Of a DNA stretch of 64,000 nt, positions 1-9,593 are shown piece after piece. The position numbers and the translations under genes are program-made. The notes below the pieces were generated by a model. That model was given only the letters and a program-made list of their open reading frames with translations. It had not been told where the DNA came from and searched no databases. Within the stretch, counting starts at the first letter, position 1. Each line of letters opens with the position of its first letter. Origin of the DNA: Parahoeflea alexandrii (GTDB lineage: Bacteria > Pseudomonadota > Alphaproteobacteria > Rhizobiales > Rhizobiaceae); NCBI RefSeq assembly GCF_024105735.1, contig NZ_JAAAML010000001.1, positions 372,001 to 436,000 of the forward strand, given 5' to 3'.

Positions 1-61
1 CTGGCGGGATTTCGGCGCGGAGATTACACCGGATGTGTCACGACGCAAGCCGGGGACGTAA
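1..61 (+). CDS. 3' end of an unidentified gene (partial)
   Basis: Frame 2 is open from the window edge for 19 codons, ends with residues RRKPGT, and stops with TAA at 59-61. It would converge on the antiporter gene that ends at 84, a normal arrangement. The fragment is too short to identify. It could also be chance, since a 19-codon open stretch proves little. Confidence 0.3.
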   Translation, partial: WRDFGAEITPDVSRRKPGT

Positions 62-83
62 ATACCCGTCGCGGCTTCCTGCC

Positions 84-1883
84 TCAACCCTTTCGCCTGC
101 CGGCAAAATCCCGGGCCATTTGCAGGATTTCACGAAAGTTGAGGAACAGCGGCAGCCGTGTTGCGGGTGCCACCGGTTCGAGCGAGATGCCAACGGTCTT
201 GATCAGGCCGTTCTCGTGGGTGTCGCGCACGATGAGAACGATGCGCCCGATCTTGACCCGGTCGGCGTAGTCCGGCTTGCCGCCAAGCCGCTGTTCCATC
301 AGTTCGGCAATGGTCAGCGATTTCTCGGCCTCGCCAAGAAGCCCGGGCCCGTAGGCGGCATCGAGTTCCTCACACTTTCCTGACGGATCGATTGTGAAGG
401 TGCCGAAGAACTCGTTGTCATTTTCGCTGACGGCGAGTTTGGAGGCGAACAGCCGGTCGAGCAGACGGGAAAAGCCAGGGGCGATGAACAGGTAGACCTG
501 GTCGTTTTCGCGCAGCCGCCCGGCATACTGATAGCGCATCGACTTGCCGTCGCGGATGACCAGTGACGGGCGGGCCCAGCGGGGGATTCTTTCGCCGCGC
601 AGGACCGGGCTGTCCGCCACCACCCTGTAGGCAAGCAGCTCGTGACTGGCGGTGCCGGGGAGATCAAGCTCGAGCTTGTCGATGGCGCCGATTTGTGGAG
701 GGACAATCAGGCCGAGCCTGTGGGCCATCGGCTTGATCGTCCAGCCCTGTATGGCGAGCGATACCATCACCACGATGAAGGTGGTGTTGAAATAGAGCTG
801 GCCGTTCTCGAGATTGCCGAGGATGGGCAGGATGGCGAGGAGGATCGAAACCGCGCCGCGCAGACCCACCCAGGCGACAAACCCGGTCTCTCGCTGGGTG
901 AAGTCAAAGGGCAGCAGACATGCCCAGACGGCAAGCGGGCGGGCAATGAAGACCAAAAAAACAGCAAGCCCGATGGCGGGAAGGATGATCTGCGGGAACT
1001 GGGACGGTGTCGCAAGCAGCCCGAGAACCAGGAACATGACGATCTGGGCCAGCCAGGTCATGCCCTCCTGAAAGCGCATGATCGATGCCTTGGGCTGGAT
1101 CTTCTTGTTGCCTGCGTAGATCCCGGCGACGTAGACCGCCAGGAAACCACTGCCTCCGATTGCCGACGTGGCGGCAAAGACCAGCAGCGCCAGCGCCAGT
1201 ACGAATATCGGAGCCAGTCCGCGCTCGACCGGAACCCGACGGATGATCTGGACGATGAGAACGCCGCCGGCGAGGCCGACGACAAGACCCAGACCGATCT
1301 GCTCGATGAACAGAACCAGTAACTCAAGCCCGGCTCCACCGAGGTCCTCGCCGCTGGCCATGATGCCGACCAGCGCGCTGGTGAGAAAGATCGCCATCGG
1401 ATCATTGGTACCGGATTCCACTTCCAGCGTGGAACGGACCCGGTCACGGATGTTGATGCCGCCGGTGCGCAGCAGGAAGAATACGGCCGCCGCATCCGTG
1501 GAGGCAACGATGGAGCCGATCAGCAGGCCCTCAAGCCAGGTGAACCCGAGCAGAAATCGAGCGGCGATGCCGAACAGAACCGCAGTCAACAATACGCCGA
1601 TGGTCGCCATCGTCAGCGCCGGGGCGGAGGCCTGCCTGAAGGAATGCAGCGATGTGCCGTAGCCGGAGTCAAACAGGATGATTGCCAGGGCGATCGACCC
1701 GAGCATGTAGGCGGCGGAGTTGTTGGAGAAGTCGATGCCCAGCCCGTCGACACCGGCAAGCAGGCCGATGAGAAGGAAGAGCAACAGCAACGGTGCTCCG
1801 AAGCGTTCCGCCAGCAGGCTGGAAAAGGCAGCAATGAGAATGAGCGCCATCGAGGCAAGCGTCACCAGATAGAAAGCGTCCAA
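84..1883 (-). CDS. K+/H+ antiporter, CPA1 family (CvrA/NhaP2-like)
   Basis: Inner-membrane cation/proton antiporter of 599 residues, the full length for the NhaP2/CvrA type. Residues 1 to about 390 are a run of about 12 hydrophobic helices with the family's glycine-rich segments, such as SGFLAVYVAG and the acidic ESGTNDPMA motif near residue 155 (the ND pair expected in the ion path). The cytosolic tail has a TrkA-C (RCK-C) type domain at about 405-480 (LLAYRVVADSPV, ENDQVYLF) and a CorC/HlyC-like domain to the end. The role inferred from the family is K+ export and pH/osmotic homeostasis. It follows gap on the same strand, after a 231-base gap holding a strong hairpin, so it is probably transcribed separately. 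Confidence 0.88.
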   Translation of the reverse strand: MDAFYLVTLASMALILIAAFSSLLAERFGAPLLLLFLLIGLLAGVDGLGIDFSNNSAAYMLGSIALAIILFDSGYGTSLHSFRQASAPALTMATIGVLLTAVLFGIAARFLLGFTWLEGLLIGSIVASTDAAAVFFLLRTGGINIRDRVRSTLEVESGTNDPMAIFLTSALVGIMASGEDLGGAGLELLVLFIEQIGLGLVVGLAGGVLIVQIIRRVPVERGLAPIFVLALALLVFAATSAIGGSGFLAVYVAGIYAGNKKIQPKASIMRFQEGMTWLAQIVMFLVLGLLATPSQFPQIILPAIGLAVFLVFIARPLAVWACLLPFDFTQRETGFVAWVGLRGAVSILLAILPILGNLENGQLYFNTTFIVVMVSLAIQGWTIKPMAHRLGLIVPPQIGAIDKLELDLPGTASHELLAYRVVADSPVLRGERIPRWARPSLVIRDGKSMRYQYAGRLRENDQVYLFIAPGFSRLLDRLFASKLAVSENDNEFFGTFTIDPSGKCEELDAAYGPGLLGEAEKSLTIAELMEQRLGGKPDYADRVKIGRIVLIVRDTHENGLIKTVGISLEPVAPATRLPLFLNFREILQMARDFAGRRKG

Positions 1884-2029
1884 CCGTCACCCCTTGTCCG
1901 TGATTGATTGCTGCGGTCAGGTCTTTGTTCTGCCAACAAGTATGGAGGCACGGACCGGGCCGATCAATGATCCTTCACGCATGGCTGCCGTGACATCCGG
2001 CTCAAGTCATCCATGGTGTTGAATCACCA

Positions 2030-2057
2030 GCGCCACCGTCCCTTCGAACGGTGGCGC
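2030..2057. terminator. 10-bp perfect hairpin between gap and antiporter gene
   Basis: GCGCCACCGT (2030-2039) and its exact complement (2048-2057) flank an 8-base loop. It lies downstream of gap on the minus strand. There is no T-tract on either strand, so intrinsic termination is uncertain; it could instead protect the gap mRNA 3' end. Confidence 0.4.
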
Positions 2058-2114
2058 CAGTATGTTCAGGTGTTTGGCCGGGCCTGCGTTGCCGCGTGAC
2101 CCGGCAGAGGGTCG

Positions 2115-3125
2115 TCAGATCAGCTTCGCCATTGCAACCGCGGTGTCGCCCATGCGGTTGGAGAAACCCCACTCGTTGTCATACCAGGTCAGGATCGAGC
2201 ACATGTTGCCGTCCATGACCTTGGTCTGGTCCATGTGGAAGACCGAGGAATGCGGGTTGTGGTTGAAGTCGATCGAGACATTGGGCTCGTCGGTGTAGCC
2301 CAGTACGCCCTTGAGAGCGCCGTCAGCAGCTTCACGGATGGCCTTGTTGATTTCCTCCACCGAGGTGTCGCGCTTGGCGATGAACTTCAGGTCGACCACG
2401 GAGACATTCGGGGTCGGGACGCGGATCGACATGCCGTCGAGCTTGCCGTTGAGGTCCGGCAGCACCAGGCCGACGGCCTTGGCGGCGCCCGTCGAGGTCG
2501 GGATCATCGACATGGCGGCAGCGCGGGCGCGGTAGAGATCCTTGTGCATGGTGTCGAGCGTTGGCTGGTCGCCGGTGTAGGAATGGATCGTCGTCATCAT
2601 GCCCTTGTCGATGCCGATGGCATTGTGCAGGACGTGGGCGACGGGCGCCAGGCAGTTGGTGGTGCACGACGCATTGGAGACGACGAGGTCGTCCTTGGTC
2701 AGCACATCATGGTTGACGCCGTAGACGATGGTCTTGTCGGCGCCCGCGGACGGGGCCGAGACCAGGACGCGCTTGGCGCCGGCTTCCAGATGGAAGGCAG
2801 CCTTTTCCCGTGCCGTGAAAATCCCGGTGCATTCCATGACGATGTCGATACCGAGATCGCCCCAGGGCAGGTTCTTCGGATCGCGCTCCGCAAACACCTT
2901 GAACGAGTCGCCGCCTTCGATGCGGATCGTGTCGCCGTCAACCTCAACGGTCTTGGGGAACTTTCCGTGCACCGAATCCCAGCGCATCAGGTGGGCGTTG
3001 GTTTCAACCGGACCGAGATCGTTGATCGCCACGATGTCGATATCGGTACGGCCGGATTCGTAAATGGCCCGCACAACATTGCGGCCGATACGGCCAAATC
3101 CGTTGATGGCAATCCTGGTCTTCAT
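2115..3125 (-). CDS. gap: glyceraldehyde-3-phosphate dehydrogenase, type I
   Basis: Glycolytic/gluconeogenic enzyme, 336 residues, cytosolic, converting glyceraldehyde 3-phosphate to 1,3-bisphosphoglycerate with NAD. The N-terminal Rossmann motif INGFGRIGR (residues 7-15) and the catalytic motif [12 protein letters not shown] (around residue 152, nucleophile Cys in ASCTTN) are intact, as is the C-terminal [11 protein letters not shown]. It lies 47 bases downstream of tkt on the same strand, consistent with a central-carbon transcription unit. In many rhizobia gap is followed by pgk; here the next gene is an antiporter, so pgk lies elsewhere. Confidence 0.97.
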   Translation of the reverse strand: MKTRIAINGFGRIGRNVVRAIYESGRTDIDIVAINDLGPVETNAHLMRWDSVHGKFPKTVEVDGDTIRIEGGDSFKVFAERDPKNLPWGDLGIDIVMECTGIFTAREKAAFHLEAGAKRVLVSAPSAGADKTIVYGVNHDVLTKDDLVVSNASCTTNCLAPVAHVLHNAIGIDKGMMTTIHSYTGDQPTLDTMHKDLYRARAAAMSMIPTSTGAAKAVGLVLPDLNGKLDGMSIRVPTPNVSVVDLKFIAKRDTSVEEINKAIREAADGALKGVLGYTDEPNVSIDFNHNPHSSVFHMDQTKVMDGNMCSILTWYDNEWGFSNRMGDTAVAMAKLI

Positions 3126-3172
3126 GTTAGTTCTCCGTCCTGGGGTCCGAGTACGCCTGTCCCTGCAAGGGA

Positions 3173-5164
3173 TCAGGCTTCGTCATGTAAGCGGGCTTCG
3201 ACCGCAGCCACTGCGGCCGCGGCGGTGATGCCGAAATGCTCGTAGAGTTCCTTGTAAGGTGCCGATGCGCCGAAGCCGCTCATGCCGATGAACAGGCCGT
3301 CGGAACCGATAAAACGGTCCCACCCCTGGCGGATGCCCGCCTCGATAGCGATCTTGACCCTGGAATCCCCGATAACGGCCTTTTTATACTCCAAGCTCTG
3401 CTCTTCGAACAACTCGAAGCAGGGCACCGAGACCACGCGGGTGGTGTGACCATTCGCCTCAAGCATCTGCCGGGCTTCCAGCGCGATCTCGATTTCGGAA
3501 CCGGTGGCGAAGATCGTCACCTCGGCGTCGCTGGCCGAAACCAGGTCATAGGCGCCATAGGCACAGAGGTTTTCCTCGGTGAAATCGGTCCGGACGGTCG
3601 GCAAGTTCTGTCGGGTCAGGGCAATGCCGCTGGGACGTTTTGCCTGCTCGAGCGCGATTTCCCAGCATTCCGCTGTTTCGACGGCGTCGGCGGGGCGGAA
3701 CATCAGCAGGTTCGGGATGGCGCGCAACGCCGCCATGTGTTCAACCGGTTGGTGGGTCGGTCCGTCCTCGCCAAGGCCGATGGAATCATGGGTCAGAACG
3801 TGAATCACACGAATGCCCATCAGTGCCGCCAGACGGATCGACGGACGGCAGTAATCGGAAAAGATCAGGAAGCCGCCCGAATAGGGGATCAGGCCGCCAT
3901 GCAGCGCAATGCCGTTCATGATCGCGGCCATGCCGTGCTCACGGATGCCGTAATGGATGTAGCGGCCCGAGAAGTCATCCGGGGTAATCGCCTTGGTCTG
4001 GCTGGTGCGGGTGTTGTTGGACCCGGTCAGGTCGGCGGACCCGCCGATGGTCTCGGGAACCACTCCGTTGATCACTTCCAGCGCCATCTCCGATGCCTTG
4101 CGCGTGGCGACGGTCGGCAGGTCTTCGGCGAGCTTCTTCTTGTAGGCGGTGATCGCCGGCTCGAATTCGCCAGGCAGTTCACCGTTCATCCGGCGTTCGA
4201 AGGCCAGGCGGACATCATTTTCCGCCTCGGCAAGGCGGGATTCCCAGGCCTTCCGGTCCTTGACCGAACGCAGACCGGCAAGTCGCCATGCGTCAAGGAT
4301 GTCGGAGGGAACGACGAAAGGCTCTTCGGCCCAGCCGAGCGCCTTGCGCGTGCCGACGATTTCCTTGTCGCCAAGCGGCGAGCCATGGGCACCGCTGGTT
4401 CCGGCCTTGTTGGGAGCGCCAAAACCGATCACGGTCTTTGCGGCGATGAGTGTCGGCCGGTCCGATTTCTGCGCGGCCTCGATGGCTTGTGCGATCGCGT
4501 CGGGGTCGTGGCCGTCGATGTCGAGTGTGTTCCAGCCGGAGGCCGCGAAACGGGCCAGCTGGTCGGTCGAGTCGGTCAGCGATACCGGACCGTCGATGGA
4601 GATCGAATTGTTGTCCCAGAAGACGATGAGCTTGTTGAGCTTGAGATGGCCCGCCAGCGAAATCGCTTCCTGGCTGATGCCTTCCATCAGGCAGCCGTCG
4701 CCTGCAAGCGCATAGGTATAGTGCTCAACCAGGTCGGAGCCGAACTCGTCGGCAAGCTTGCGCTCTGCCATGGCCATGCCGACAGCATTGCCGATGCCCT
4801 GGCCGAGCGGGCCGGTGGTGGTTTCGATGCCGGCGGCGTGGCCATATTCCGGATGGCCGGCGGTGGGCGAACCCAGCTGGCGGAAATTCTTGATGTCGTC
4901 GAGCGTGATGTCGTCGTATCCGAGCAGGTAGAGCAGCGAATAGATCAGCATCGAACCGTGGCCGGCGGACAGTACGAAGCGGTCGCGGTCGGGCCAGTCG
5001 GGCTTTTTCGGATCGAAGGTCAGATAGCGGGAAAACAGCACCGTGGCGATATCGGCAGCGCCCATCGGCAAGCCGGGATGCCCGGATTTGGCTTTCTCTA
5101 CAGCATCCATAGACAAAAACCGGATTGCATTCGCCATCCGGTCGTGTTTTTCGCGTGAAATCAT
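3173..5164 (-). CDS. tkt: transketolase
   Basis: Thiamine-diphosphate enzyme of the pentose phosphate and Calvin-type sugar rearrangements, 663 residues, full length. The N-terminal ThDP domain carries GHPGLPMG (28-35), the [13 protein letters not shown] motif (about residue 155) and DNNSISIDG. The Pyr domain has [13 protein letters not shown] with the catalytic Glu, and [16 protein letters not shown]. The C-terminal domain ends the protein. gap follows after a 47-base gap, suggesting co-transcription. The gene is divergent from the DUF4164 gene, sharing a roughly 230-base promoter region. Confidence 0.97.
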   Translation of the reverse strand: MISREKHDRMANAIRFLSMDAVEKAKSGHPGLPMGAADIATVLFSRYLTFDPKKPDWPDRDRFVLSAGHGSMLIYSLLYLLGYDDITLDDIKNFRQLGSPTAGHPEYGHAAGIETTTGPLGQGIGNAVGMAMAERKLADEFGSDLVEHYTYALAGDGCLMEGISQEAISLAGHLKLNKLIVFWDNNSISIDGPVSLTDSTDQLARFAASGWNTLDIDGHDPDAIAQAIEAAQKSDRPTLIAAKTVIGFGAPNKAGTSGAHGSPLGDKEIVGTRKALGWAEEPFVVPSDILDAWRLAGLRSVKDRKAWESRLAEAENDVRLAFERRMNGELPGEFEPAITAYKKKLAEDLPTVATRKASEMALEVINGVVPETIGGSADLTGSNNTRTSQTKAITPDDFSGRYIHYGIREHGMAAIMNGIALHGGLIPYSGGFLIFSDYCRPSIRLAALMGIRVIHVLTHDSIGLGEDGPTHQPVEHMAALRAIPNLLMFRPADAVETAECWEIALEQAKRPSGIALTRQNLPTVRTDFTEENLCAYGAYDLVSASDAEVTIFATGSEIEIALEARQMLEANGHTTRVVSVPCFELFEEQSLEYKKAVIGDSRVKIAIEAGIRQGWDRFIGSDGLFIGMSGFGASAPYKELYEHFGITAAAAVAAVEARLHDEA

Positions 5165-5396
5165 GATGGTTCCGCCTGGTCGCGTTCATGTCAGGTCCGG
5201 GCTTGAACTAGTCCGGACCGAAGGCCGCGCACACATAGCAGTTGCTTCGCCGGAGTCAACAAATGGCTTGGCCGCAAACGGCTGGGGATGCAAAAGGCGG
5301 TTTTGTTGACGCCCTGTTCGGCTGATGCGTAAACTCGTGCTCACAAGTATCCGGAATTCAAGCGATTCGGCTTGTAGTCCAGATCCAGGGAAGCTG

Positions 5397-5672
5397 ATGA
5401 TGCCGGTTGAAAAGACAGTACAATCCGCACTTGAGGCACTGAAAAATGCCTTGAATCAGCTCGATAATGAGGTTGACCGGCAGGTTGAAGCGAGCCGAAG
5501 TTCGACAGAGGCGGCGGCTGAACTGGACCGGATGATCGAGGATCGCACACGCATAGCGCTGGAACTCGACCAGTCTCAGGACAGGGCCAACCGCCTCGAG
5601 GAAGCCAACCGCGAAGTCTCCCGCCGTCTGGTGACTGCCATGGAAACGATCAGGGCGGTTCTGGATCGCTAA
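5397..5672 (+). CDS. DUF4164 family small coiled-coil protein
   Basis: A 91-residue, charged, almost entirely helical protein with heptad-like spacing (ALEALKNALNQLDNEVDRQ, LDQSQDRANRLEEANREV). It matches the small DUF4164 proteins found beside zapA in Rhizobiales. Two consecutive ATG codons (5397 and 5400) are possible starts; an upstream extension in the same frame looks non-coding. zapA begins 66 bases downstream on the same strand. A role in cell division alongside ZapA is inference from position only. Confidence 0.8.
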   Translation: MMPVEKTVQSALEALKNALNQLDNEVDRQVEASRSSTEAAAELDRMIEDRTRIALELDQSQDRANRLEEANREVSRRLVTAMETIRAVLDR

Positions 5673-5738
5673 GGCATAGTTTATCAATTTTCATCAGCCT
5701 TCGATCCCGCAAGGCCGTGCAAGAACAGGACGTGTTGA

Positions 5739-6101
5739 ATGGCGCAGGTAACGGTTACCATCGACAACAAGACCTACCGGATGGCATGCGAAGAGGGGCA
5801 GGAAGAGCACCTGAGCGATCTCGCCGGGCGGTTTGACCGTTATGTCGGGCATCTGAAGAACCAGTTCGGCGAAATTGGCGATTTGCGGATCACGGTGATG
5901 GCGGGGATCATGGTGATGGATGAGTTGCACGAGCTGCAGCGCCGGATGCGCGGGCTTGAGGCGGAGGTCGACACCCTGAAAAAGACCAGGGACAACGCGC
6001 TGAGCCAGGTCGACAAGACAGACCACGATCTGGCCGAGGCGCTTTCGGAGGTGACCGGCAAGATCGAGCAGATCGCGGGAAAACTCTCCGGACGCGCCTG
6101 A
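5739..6101 (+). CDS. zapA: cell division protein ZapA
   Basis: A 120-residue ZapA, the cytosolic Z-ring-associated protein that cross-links FtsZ filaments. The N-terminal globular part (MAQVTVTIDNKTYRMACEEG, then EEHLSDLAGRFD) is characteristic. It is followed by a long C-terminal helix (MVMDELHELQRRMRGLEAEV) forming the dimerising coiled coil. It sits between the DUF4164 gene and the 6S RNA, the standard order zapA-ssrS-cyclo-ligase seen across proteobacteria. Confidence 0.92.
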   Translation: MAQVTVTIDNKTYRMACEEGQEEHLSDLAGRFDRYVGHLKNQFGEIGDLRITVMAGIMVMDELHELQRRMRGLEAEVDTLKKTRDNALSQVDKTDHDLAEALSEVTGKIEQIAGKLSGRA

Positions 6102-6263
6102 GGGGCCGAGCCGGGGTCTGTGCCTGAAACCGATCAACCGCACGTATCTTGTGAGGAGCGGTCTTCAGGTGCATCGCCATGCCGGCAAGGGTCTTGAAGT
6201 GCTTGCAGCCAGGCCGTCTTCATCACATCATCGGTTTAATGCTCCGGGCCGCAATTTGCCGAT

Positions 6264-6291
6264 TGGAGTTGGGCCCGGCATGACCTATATA
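6264..6291 (+). promoter_or_regulatory. candidate sigma-70 promoter of 6S RNA
   Basis: TTGGAG (6264-6269) and TATATA (6286-6291) are 16 bases apart, and the predicted start near 6298 fits the beginning of the 6S RNA. Read by eye; no transcription data. Confidence 0.5.
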
Positions 6292-6296
6292 GCGGA

Positions 6297-6450
6297 AGCG
6301 GTCTGCGCCTCTCGACAGGATACGTAATCCCTGGGGCCTTAATTGATCCAAAGGGAGCTGTCCCTGACCGGACCCGTGGGTCCGGACATATGGCGCCCAC
6401 CTACGTTGTAGGTTCCCAGGATCAATAAATCCATCGGTTGCCGTGGATCG
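6297..6450 (+). ncRNA. ssrS: 6S RNA (SsrS)
   Basis: The roughly 155-base stretch lies between zapA and the 5-formyltetrahydrofolate cyclo-ligase gene, the conserved place of ssrS. It shows the expected two-armed pattern: the left arm has ATCCCTGGGGCC (6328-6339) and AAAGGGAGCTGTCCCT, with an apical hairpin formed by GGACCCGTGGGTCC (6370-6383); the right arm has CACCTACGTTGTAGG, which pairs with itself, and TTCCCAGGAT (6413-6422), which pairs with ATCCCTGGG. 6S RNA mimics an open promoter and binds the housekeeping RNA polymerase holoenzyme. Ends are approximate. Confidence 0.85.
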
Positions 6451-6516
6451 CACCTTCACCTGACGGTCTGACGGCTCGGAAACCGGGCGTCTCTGCAACG
6501 GCTGCACACTTCCTGC

Positions 6517-6726
6517 CTATTCGATCAGTCCCATCTTCAGGGCGCGCGCCACCGCTTCGATGGTTGTGCTTGCCATCAGCTTCCGGCGCGCGGATTCGAG
6601 ATGCTTGCGGGCGCTTCCTGCCTGGCTGCCATCCGGGTCAATCGTTGCCTCGGGGTCCAGTCCCCGCGCCACCGATTGCAGGCACGCTCTCTCGGAATGG
6701 GTCAATCTATCCGTGGAGTCCGTCAT
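6517..6726 (-). CDS. solitary LuxR/GerE-type helix-turn-helix protein
   Basis: A 69-residue protein consisting only of a LuxR-type DNA-binding domain: LTHSERACLQSVARGLDPEA, then SARKHLESARRKLMAST and AVARALKMGLI. These align with the usual pattern 'LTxRExxvL...hlxxxxrKLgv..r.eAv..A...gLi'. There is no sensor or receiver domain. The turn region (IDPDGSQAGSA) is unusual for a GerE domain, which normally reads IA..L..S..TV, so DNA binding may be altered. It lies downstream of and convergent to the 6S RNA. The target is unknown. Confidence 0.65.
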   Translation of the reverse strand: MTDSTDRLTHSERACLQSVARGLDPEATIDPDGSQAGSARKHLESARRKLMASTTIEAVARALKMGLIE

Positions 6727-6968
6727 CTTTGTCCGTAAAACAAATTGTTCAAATAAAATATGAGCATAGCTGCTGTCGAGCAGCAGTCCGGGAATAGCCT
6801 TGTCTCGCCTGCGACGGCAATTGAAAAGCGCAGATGTCGTATACGGGGGATGAAGTGCATCCTTAAAATGCTATCGACTGCCGCGGGGCGACCGGATGGC
6901 CGGAAGCCATTGACGTGCGGCAGCGCGCAGCCTACGCCGCCCGCGGTTGGGTTTCGACGGAGCAGGTG

Positions 6969-7529
6969 ATGGACAGCAAGGCAAGCATACGGGCAAAGGT
7001 TCTGGCCAGGCGGGATGCGCTGGCACCGGAACAGCGGATCGAGATGAGCCTTGCGATGGTGGATGTCGCGGAAACGCTCTCCTTCGATCCGGGAGCCGTG
7101 ATTGCCGGATACCTGCCGATCCGGTCGGAACCCGATCTCCGGCCGTTGCTGTCGCGTCTGCGCGAGCGCGGCGCCCGGCTTTGCCTGCCGGTGGTGCTGG
7201 ACCGGGAGACGATCGTTTTCCGCGATTTCGTCCGGGGTGCGGATCTCGTCAAGACCGGCTTCGGCACATCCGGTCCGGGCGAGGAGGCCGAGGTGATCGA
7301 CCCGGACTTGCTGCTGATGCCGCTGTCATCCTTCGATGCGCGTGGCAACCGCCTGGGCTACGGTGCCGGTCATTATGACAGGGCAATTGCAAGGCTCAGG
7401 GCCAAAGGCAAGTCGCCCGCGCTGATCGGAGCCGCCTTCTCGGTCCAGGAGGTCGAGGCGCTGCCGGCGGATGATCATGACGTGGCCCTCGACATGATCC
7501 TGACAGAGCAAGGCTTGCGCTCGTTTTAG
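6969..7529 (+). CDS. 5-formyltetrahydrofolate cyclo-ligase
   Basis: Cytosolic enzyme of 186 residues that converts 5-formyl-THF to 5,10-methenyl-THF with ATP (MTHFS, YgfA/Fau family). Visible motifs are KASIRAKVLARRDAL at the N-terminus (substrate/phosphate-binding Lys-Arg), VIAGYLPIRSEPDLRPLL, and the ATP-binding RLGYGAGHYDRA near residue 125. The ATG at 6969 was chosen because GGAGCAGG precedes it; the open frame extends further upstream without homology. Linkage to 6S RNA is conserved in bacteria. The next gene starts 19 bases downstream. Confidence 0.92.
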   Translation: MDSKASIRAKVLARRDALAPEQRIEMSLAMVDVAETLSFDPGAVIAGYLPIRSEPDLRPLLSRLRERGARLCLPVVLDRETIVFRDFVRGADLVKTGFGTSGPGEEAEVIDPDLLLMPLSSFDARGNRLGYGAGHYDRAIARLRAKGKSPALIGAAFSVQEVEALPADDHDVALDMILTEQGLRSF

Positions 7530-7548
7530 CAACCTCTATAGAGGGCGA

Positions 7549-8373
7549 ATGCGTCTTTTGTTTCTTGGAGATCTGGTCGGACGATCCGGCCGCACCGCGG
7601 TTTGGAACCGCCTTCCCGGCCTGATCCGCGATCACAAGCTGGATTTCGTCATCGTCAATGGTGAGAACGCAGCGGGCGGTTTCGGCATCACCGAGGAAAT
7701 CTTCCTCGAAACGCTCAATGCCGGCGCCGATGTTGTGACCACCGGCAATCATGTCTGGGATCAGCGCGAGGCGCTGGTCTATGCCGACCGGCACGACCGT
7801 TTCCTCAGGCCGGCGAACTATCCCGCCGGAACGCCGGGACGGGGTTCCAACCTCTACATCGCGCGCAACGGCGCGCGCGTGCTGGTCGCAAACATCATGG
7901 GCCGGGTGTTCATGCATCCCGATCTCGACGATCCGTTCGCCGCCGGCGAAGCCATCCTCGCCGCGTGCCCGCTGGGCGAAGTGGCCGATGCGGTGGTGTT
8001 CGACTTTCACGCGGAAGCCACCAGCGAGAAGCTTTGCTTTGCGCATTTCGTCGACGGGCGGGCGAGCTTCGTGGTGGGAACCCACACGCATGTGCCGACC
8101 GCCGACGCACAGATATTGAATGGCGGCACAGCCTATCTGACCGATGCCGGCATGTGCGGCGACTATGATTCCTCCATCGGCATGGACAAGGAAGAACCGG
8201 TCAACCGGTTCGTCTCCAAGATCCCGAAGGGCCGGTTCGAGGTGGCTTCGGGACCGGCAACGATCTGCGGCGTCGCCGTCGAGATTTCCGATCGGACCGG
8301 GCTGGCCGAAAAGATCGCGCCGCTCAGGATCGGGCCGCGCCTGGCCGAAACGTATCCGGAGTTCTGGAGCTAG
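7549..8373 (+). CDS. YmdB-type metallophosphoesterase (TIGR00282)
   Basis: A 274-residue calcineurin-like phosphoesterase of the TIGR00282/YmdB family, which includes 2',3'-cyclic-nucleotide phosphodiesterases. Metal ligands are visible in FLGDLVGRSGR (residues 4-14), VNGENAAGGFG, TTGNHVWDQRE and GTHTHVPTAD near residue 180; length is normal for the family. It follows the cyclo-ligase gene by 19 bases, so it is probably the second gene of that operon, a common pairing in alphaproteobacteria. The physiological substrate here is not known. Confidence 0.88.
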   Translation: MRLLFLGDLVGRSGRTAVWNRLPGLIRDHKLDFVIVNGENAAGGFGITEEIFLETLNAGADVVTTGNHVWDQREALVYADRHDRFLRPANYPAGTPGRGSNLYIARNGARVLVANIMGRVFMHPDLDDPFAAGEAILAACPLGEVADAVVFDFHAEATSEKLCFAHFVDGRASFVVGTHTHVPTADAQILNGGTAYLTDAGMCGDYDSSIGMDKEEPVNRFVSKIPKGRFEVASGPATICGVAVEISDRTGLAEKIAPLRIGPRLAETYPEFWS

Positions 8374-8436
8374 AGCCGGCCGGTTTAATCGCCGGTCAAG
8401 GAGGCAACGGTGGTTTCTCCGTCGGCTCGCTTGCGC

Positions 8437-8904
8437 TCAGCGGTACCTGGCAGCGCTGATGAACTCGCCGAAGGTTTCACACCAGACCAGGACGGTGGTG
8501 TAGGATTCGATGTCGACCGTCGGCGGGATATCGACCAGGAACCCGTCGAAGGTCTTGATGTCGCCGATGCGGACCGCTTCGTTCCTGATGGCCTCGAACT
8601 GGGCTTCATCCTCGACGAACTCAGGCACAAGGTAAAGCTTGTAGTCCGGGCCGGGCGCCAGGCTTCCGCGGTGGGTGATCCGCTCGGGTGAAACGCTGAC
8701 CGTGCCTTCGCCCCAGTGCAGAAAATCGCTTCCCCTGAGATCGCGGCTGAATTCCGCGGTATAAAGCGCGGAGGCCGCACTCTCTTCGAGCATGGCCTGG
8801 TCCGGCGAAGGCGGGGCTGTGATGATCGGCAGGAGATAGATCCCGAGCGCAAAACCTGCCGCCAGCATGAAGCCGTGGGTTGCGGCCAGAACGATCCAAC
8901 GCAT
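8437..8904 (-). CDS. DM13-domain membrane-anchored protein
   Basis: A 155-residue protein with one N-terminal membrane segment or uncleaved signal (residues 4-27), placing the rest in the periplasm. Residues 45-155 match a DM13 domain: FSRDLRGSDFLHWGEGTVSV, GPDYKLYLVPEFV and YTTVLVWCETFGEFISAA, with the conserved single Cys near the C-terminus. DM13 domains have been proposed to act in redox or electron transfer; the bacterial function is not established. The gene is convergent with the YmdB-type gene and has no operon partner. Confidence 0.75.
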   Translation of the reverse strand: MRWIVLAATHGFMLAAGFALGIYLLPIITAPPSPDQAMLEESAASALYTAEFSRDLRGSDFLHWGEGTVSVSPERITHRGSLAPGPDYKLYLVPEFVEDEAQFEAIRNEAVRIGDIKTFDGFLVDIPPTVDIESYTTVLVWCETFGEFISAARYR

Positions 8905-9011
8905 GGTATTTCCCTCCCGGCAGGTTTGCTGTCAAAGCGATAGCGGTTCGCTTCCGGGCATGTCAATCAGCCAAAGCCACCCGCGGTTTGCGGGCAGGCT
9001 CGAGGATCGCT

Positions 9012-9593
9012 TCACAGCTCCTGTTGCTTGCCCTTCACAACAGGCCTCTTGGCATCCGGATCCGGAGGCAGAAGTCCGCGTTCCTGGATCCATGGATGGA
9101 TTGTCACCGCGCGCGTCAGAGCGGAGACGGCGACCTCGGTGCGGCCCATGCGCATCAGGACATGGTACATTCCCGACCAGGCGCCAAAATGATCTGGTTC
9201 AAGCGCGACCGCCTTTTCCAGATCCGACAGGGCGCCGTCCGGATTGTCACGCAGAAACCGGACAAAAGCGCGCTGGTTCCAGCCCTCGGCATACTGGGGC
9301 GCGAGGTCGATGGCCTTGTCGAAGGCCTCTTCGGCCGCCTCGTAGTCGTAGCTGCTGCGTCGTTTCATGCCAAAGTCTATTGCCTCGTGGACGTCGATCG
9401 TGGGCGCCTGGTCGAACCACCATTGCCATATCGCGCTCTCTGCGAGACGTCCCTCGCGCTCGGTTTCTGCAGCTTTCAACGCCGCAAACAGCCTGGCGCG
9501 TTCACTGGAGGTCTCGGCCCGCAAGGAGGGGGTCGCTGCGATCGAAAGGAAACCTGTGGCCGTGATCAGAAAACGCCGGCGGTCGAGCATCAA
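9012..9593 (-). CDS. exported tetratricopeptide-repeat protein with Tat-like signal
   Basis: A 193-residue protein starting MMLDRRRFLITATGFLSIAA, a twin-arginine type leader ending in an A-x-A like site near residue 27 (SLRAE). Two to three TPR units follow (YDYEAAEEAFDKAIDLAPQY, PDGALSDLEKAVALEPDHFG, TEVAVSALTRAVTIHP). It probably serves as a periplasmic protein-protein interaction scaffold. The ATG overlaps the stop of the upstream metallo-beta-lactamase-like gene by four bases, so the two are translationally coupled and probably act together. Confidence 0.75.
   Translation of the reverse strand: MMLDRRRFLITATGFLSIAATPSLRAETSSERARLFAALKAAETEREGRLAESAIWQWWFDQAPTIDVHEAIDFGMKRRSSYDYEAAEEAFDKAIDLAPQYAEGWNQRAFVRFLRDNPDGALSDLEKAVALEPDHFGAWSGMYHVLMRMGRTEVAVSALTRAVTIHPWIQERGLLPPDPDAKRPVVKGKQQEL

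Noticed and set aside
2235-5158. Long plus-strand frames opposite gap and tkt
   Set aside because: Both are mirror frames of intact, highly conserved genes.
6760-6968. Short plus-strand frame upstream of the cyclo-ligase gene
   Set aside because: No homology or ribosome site; overlaps the presumed promoter region.
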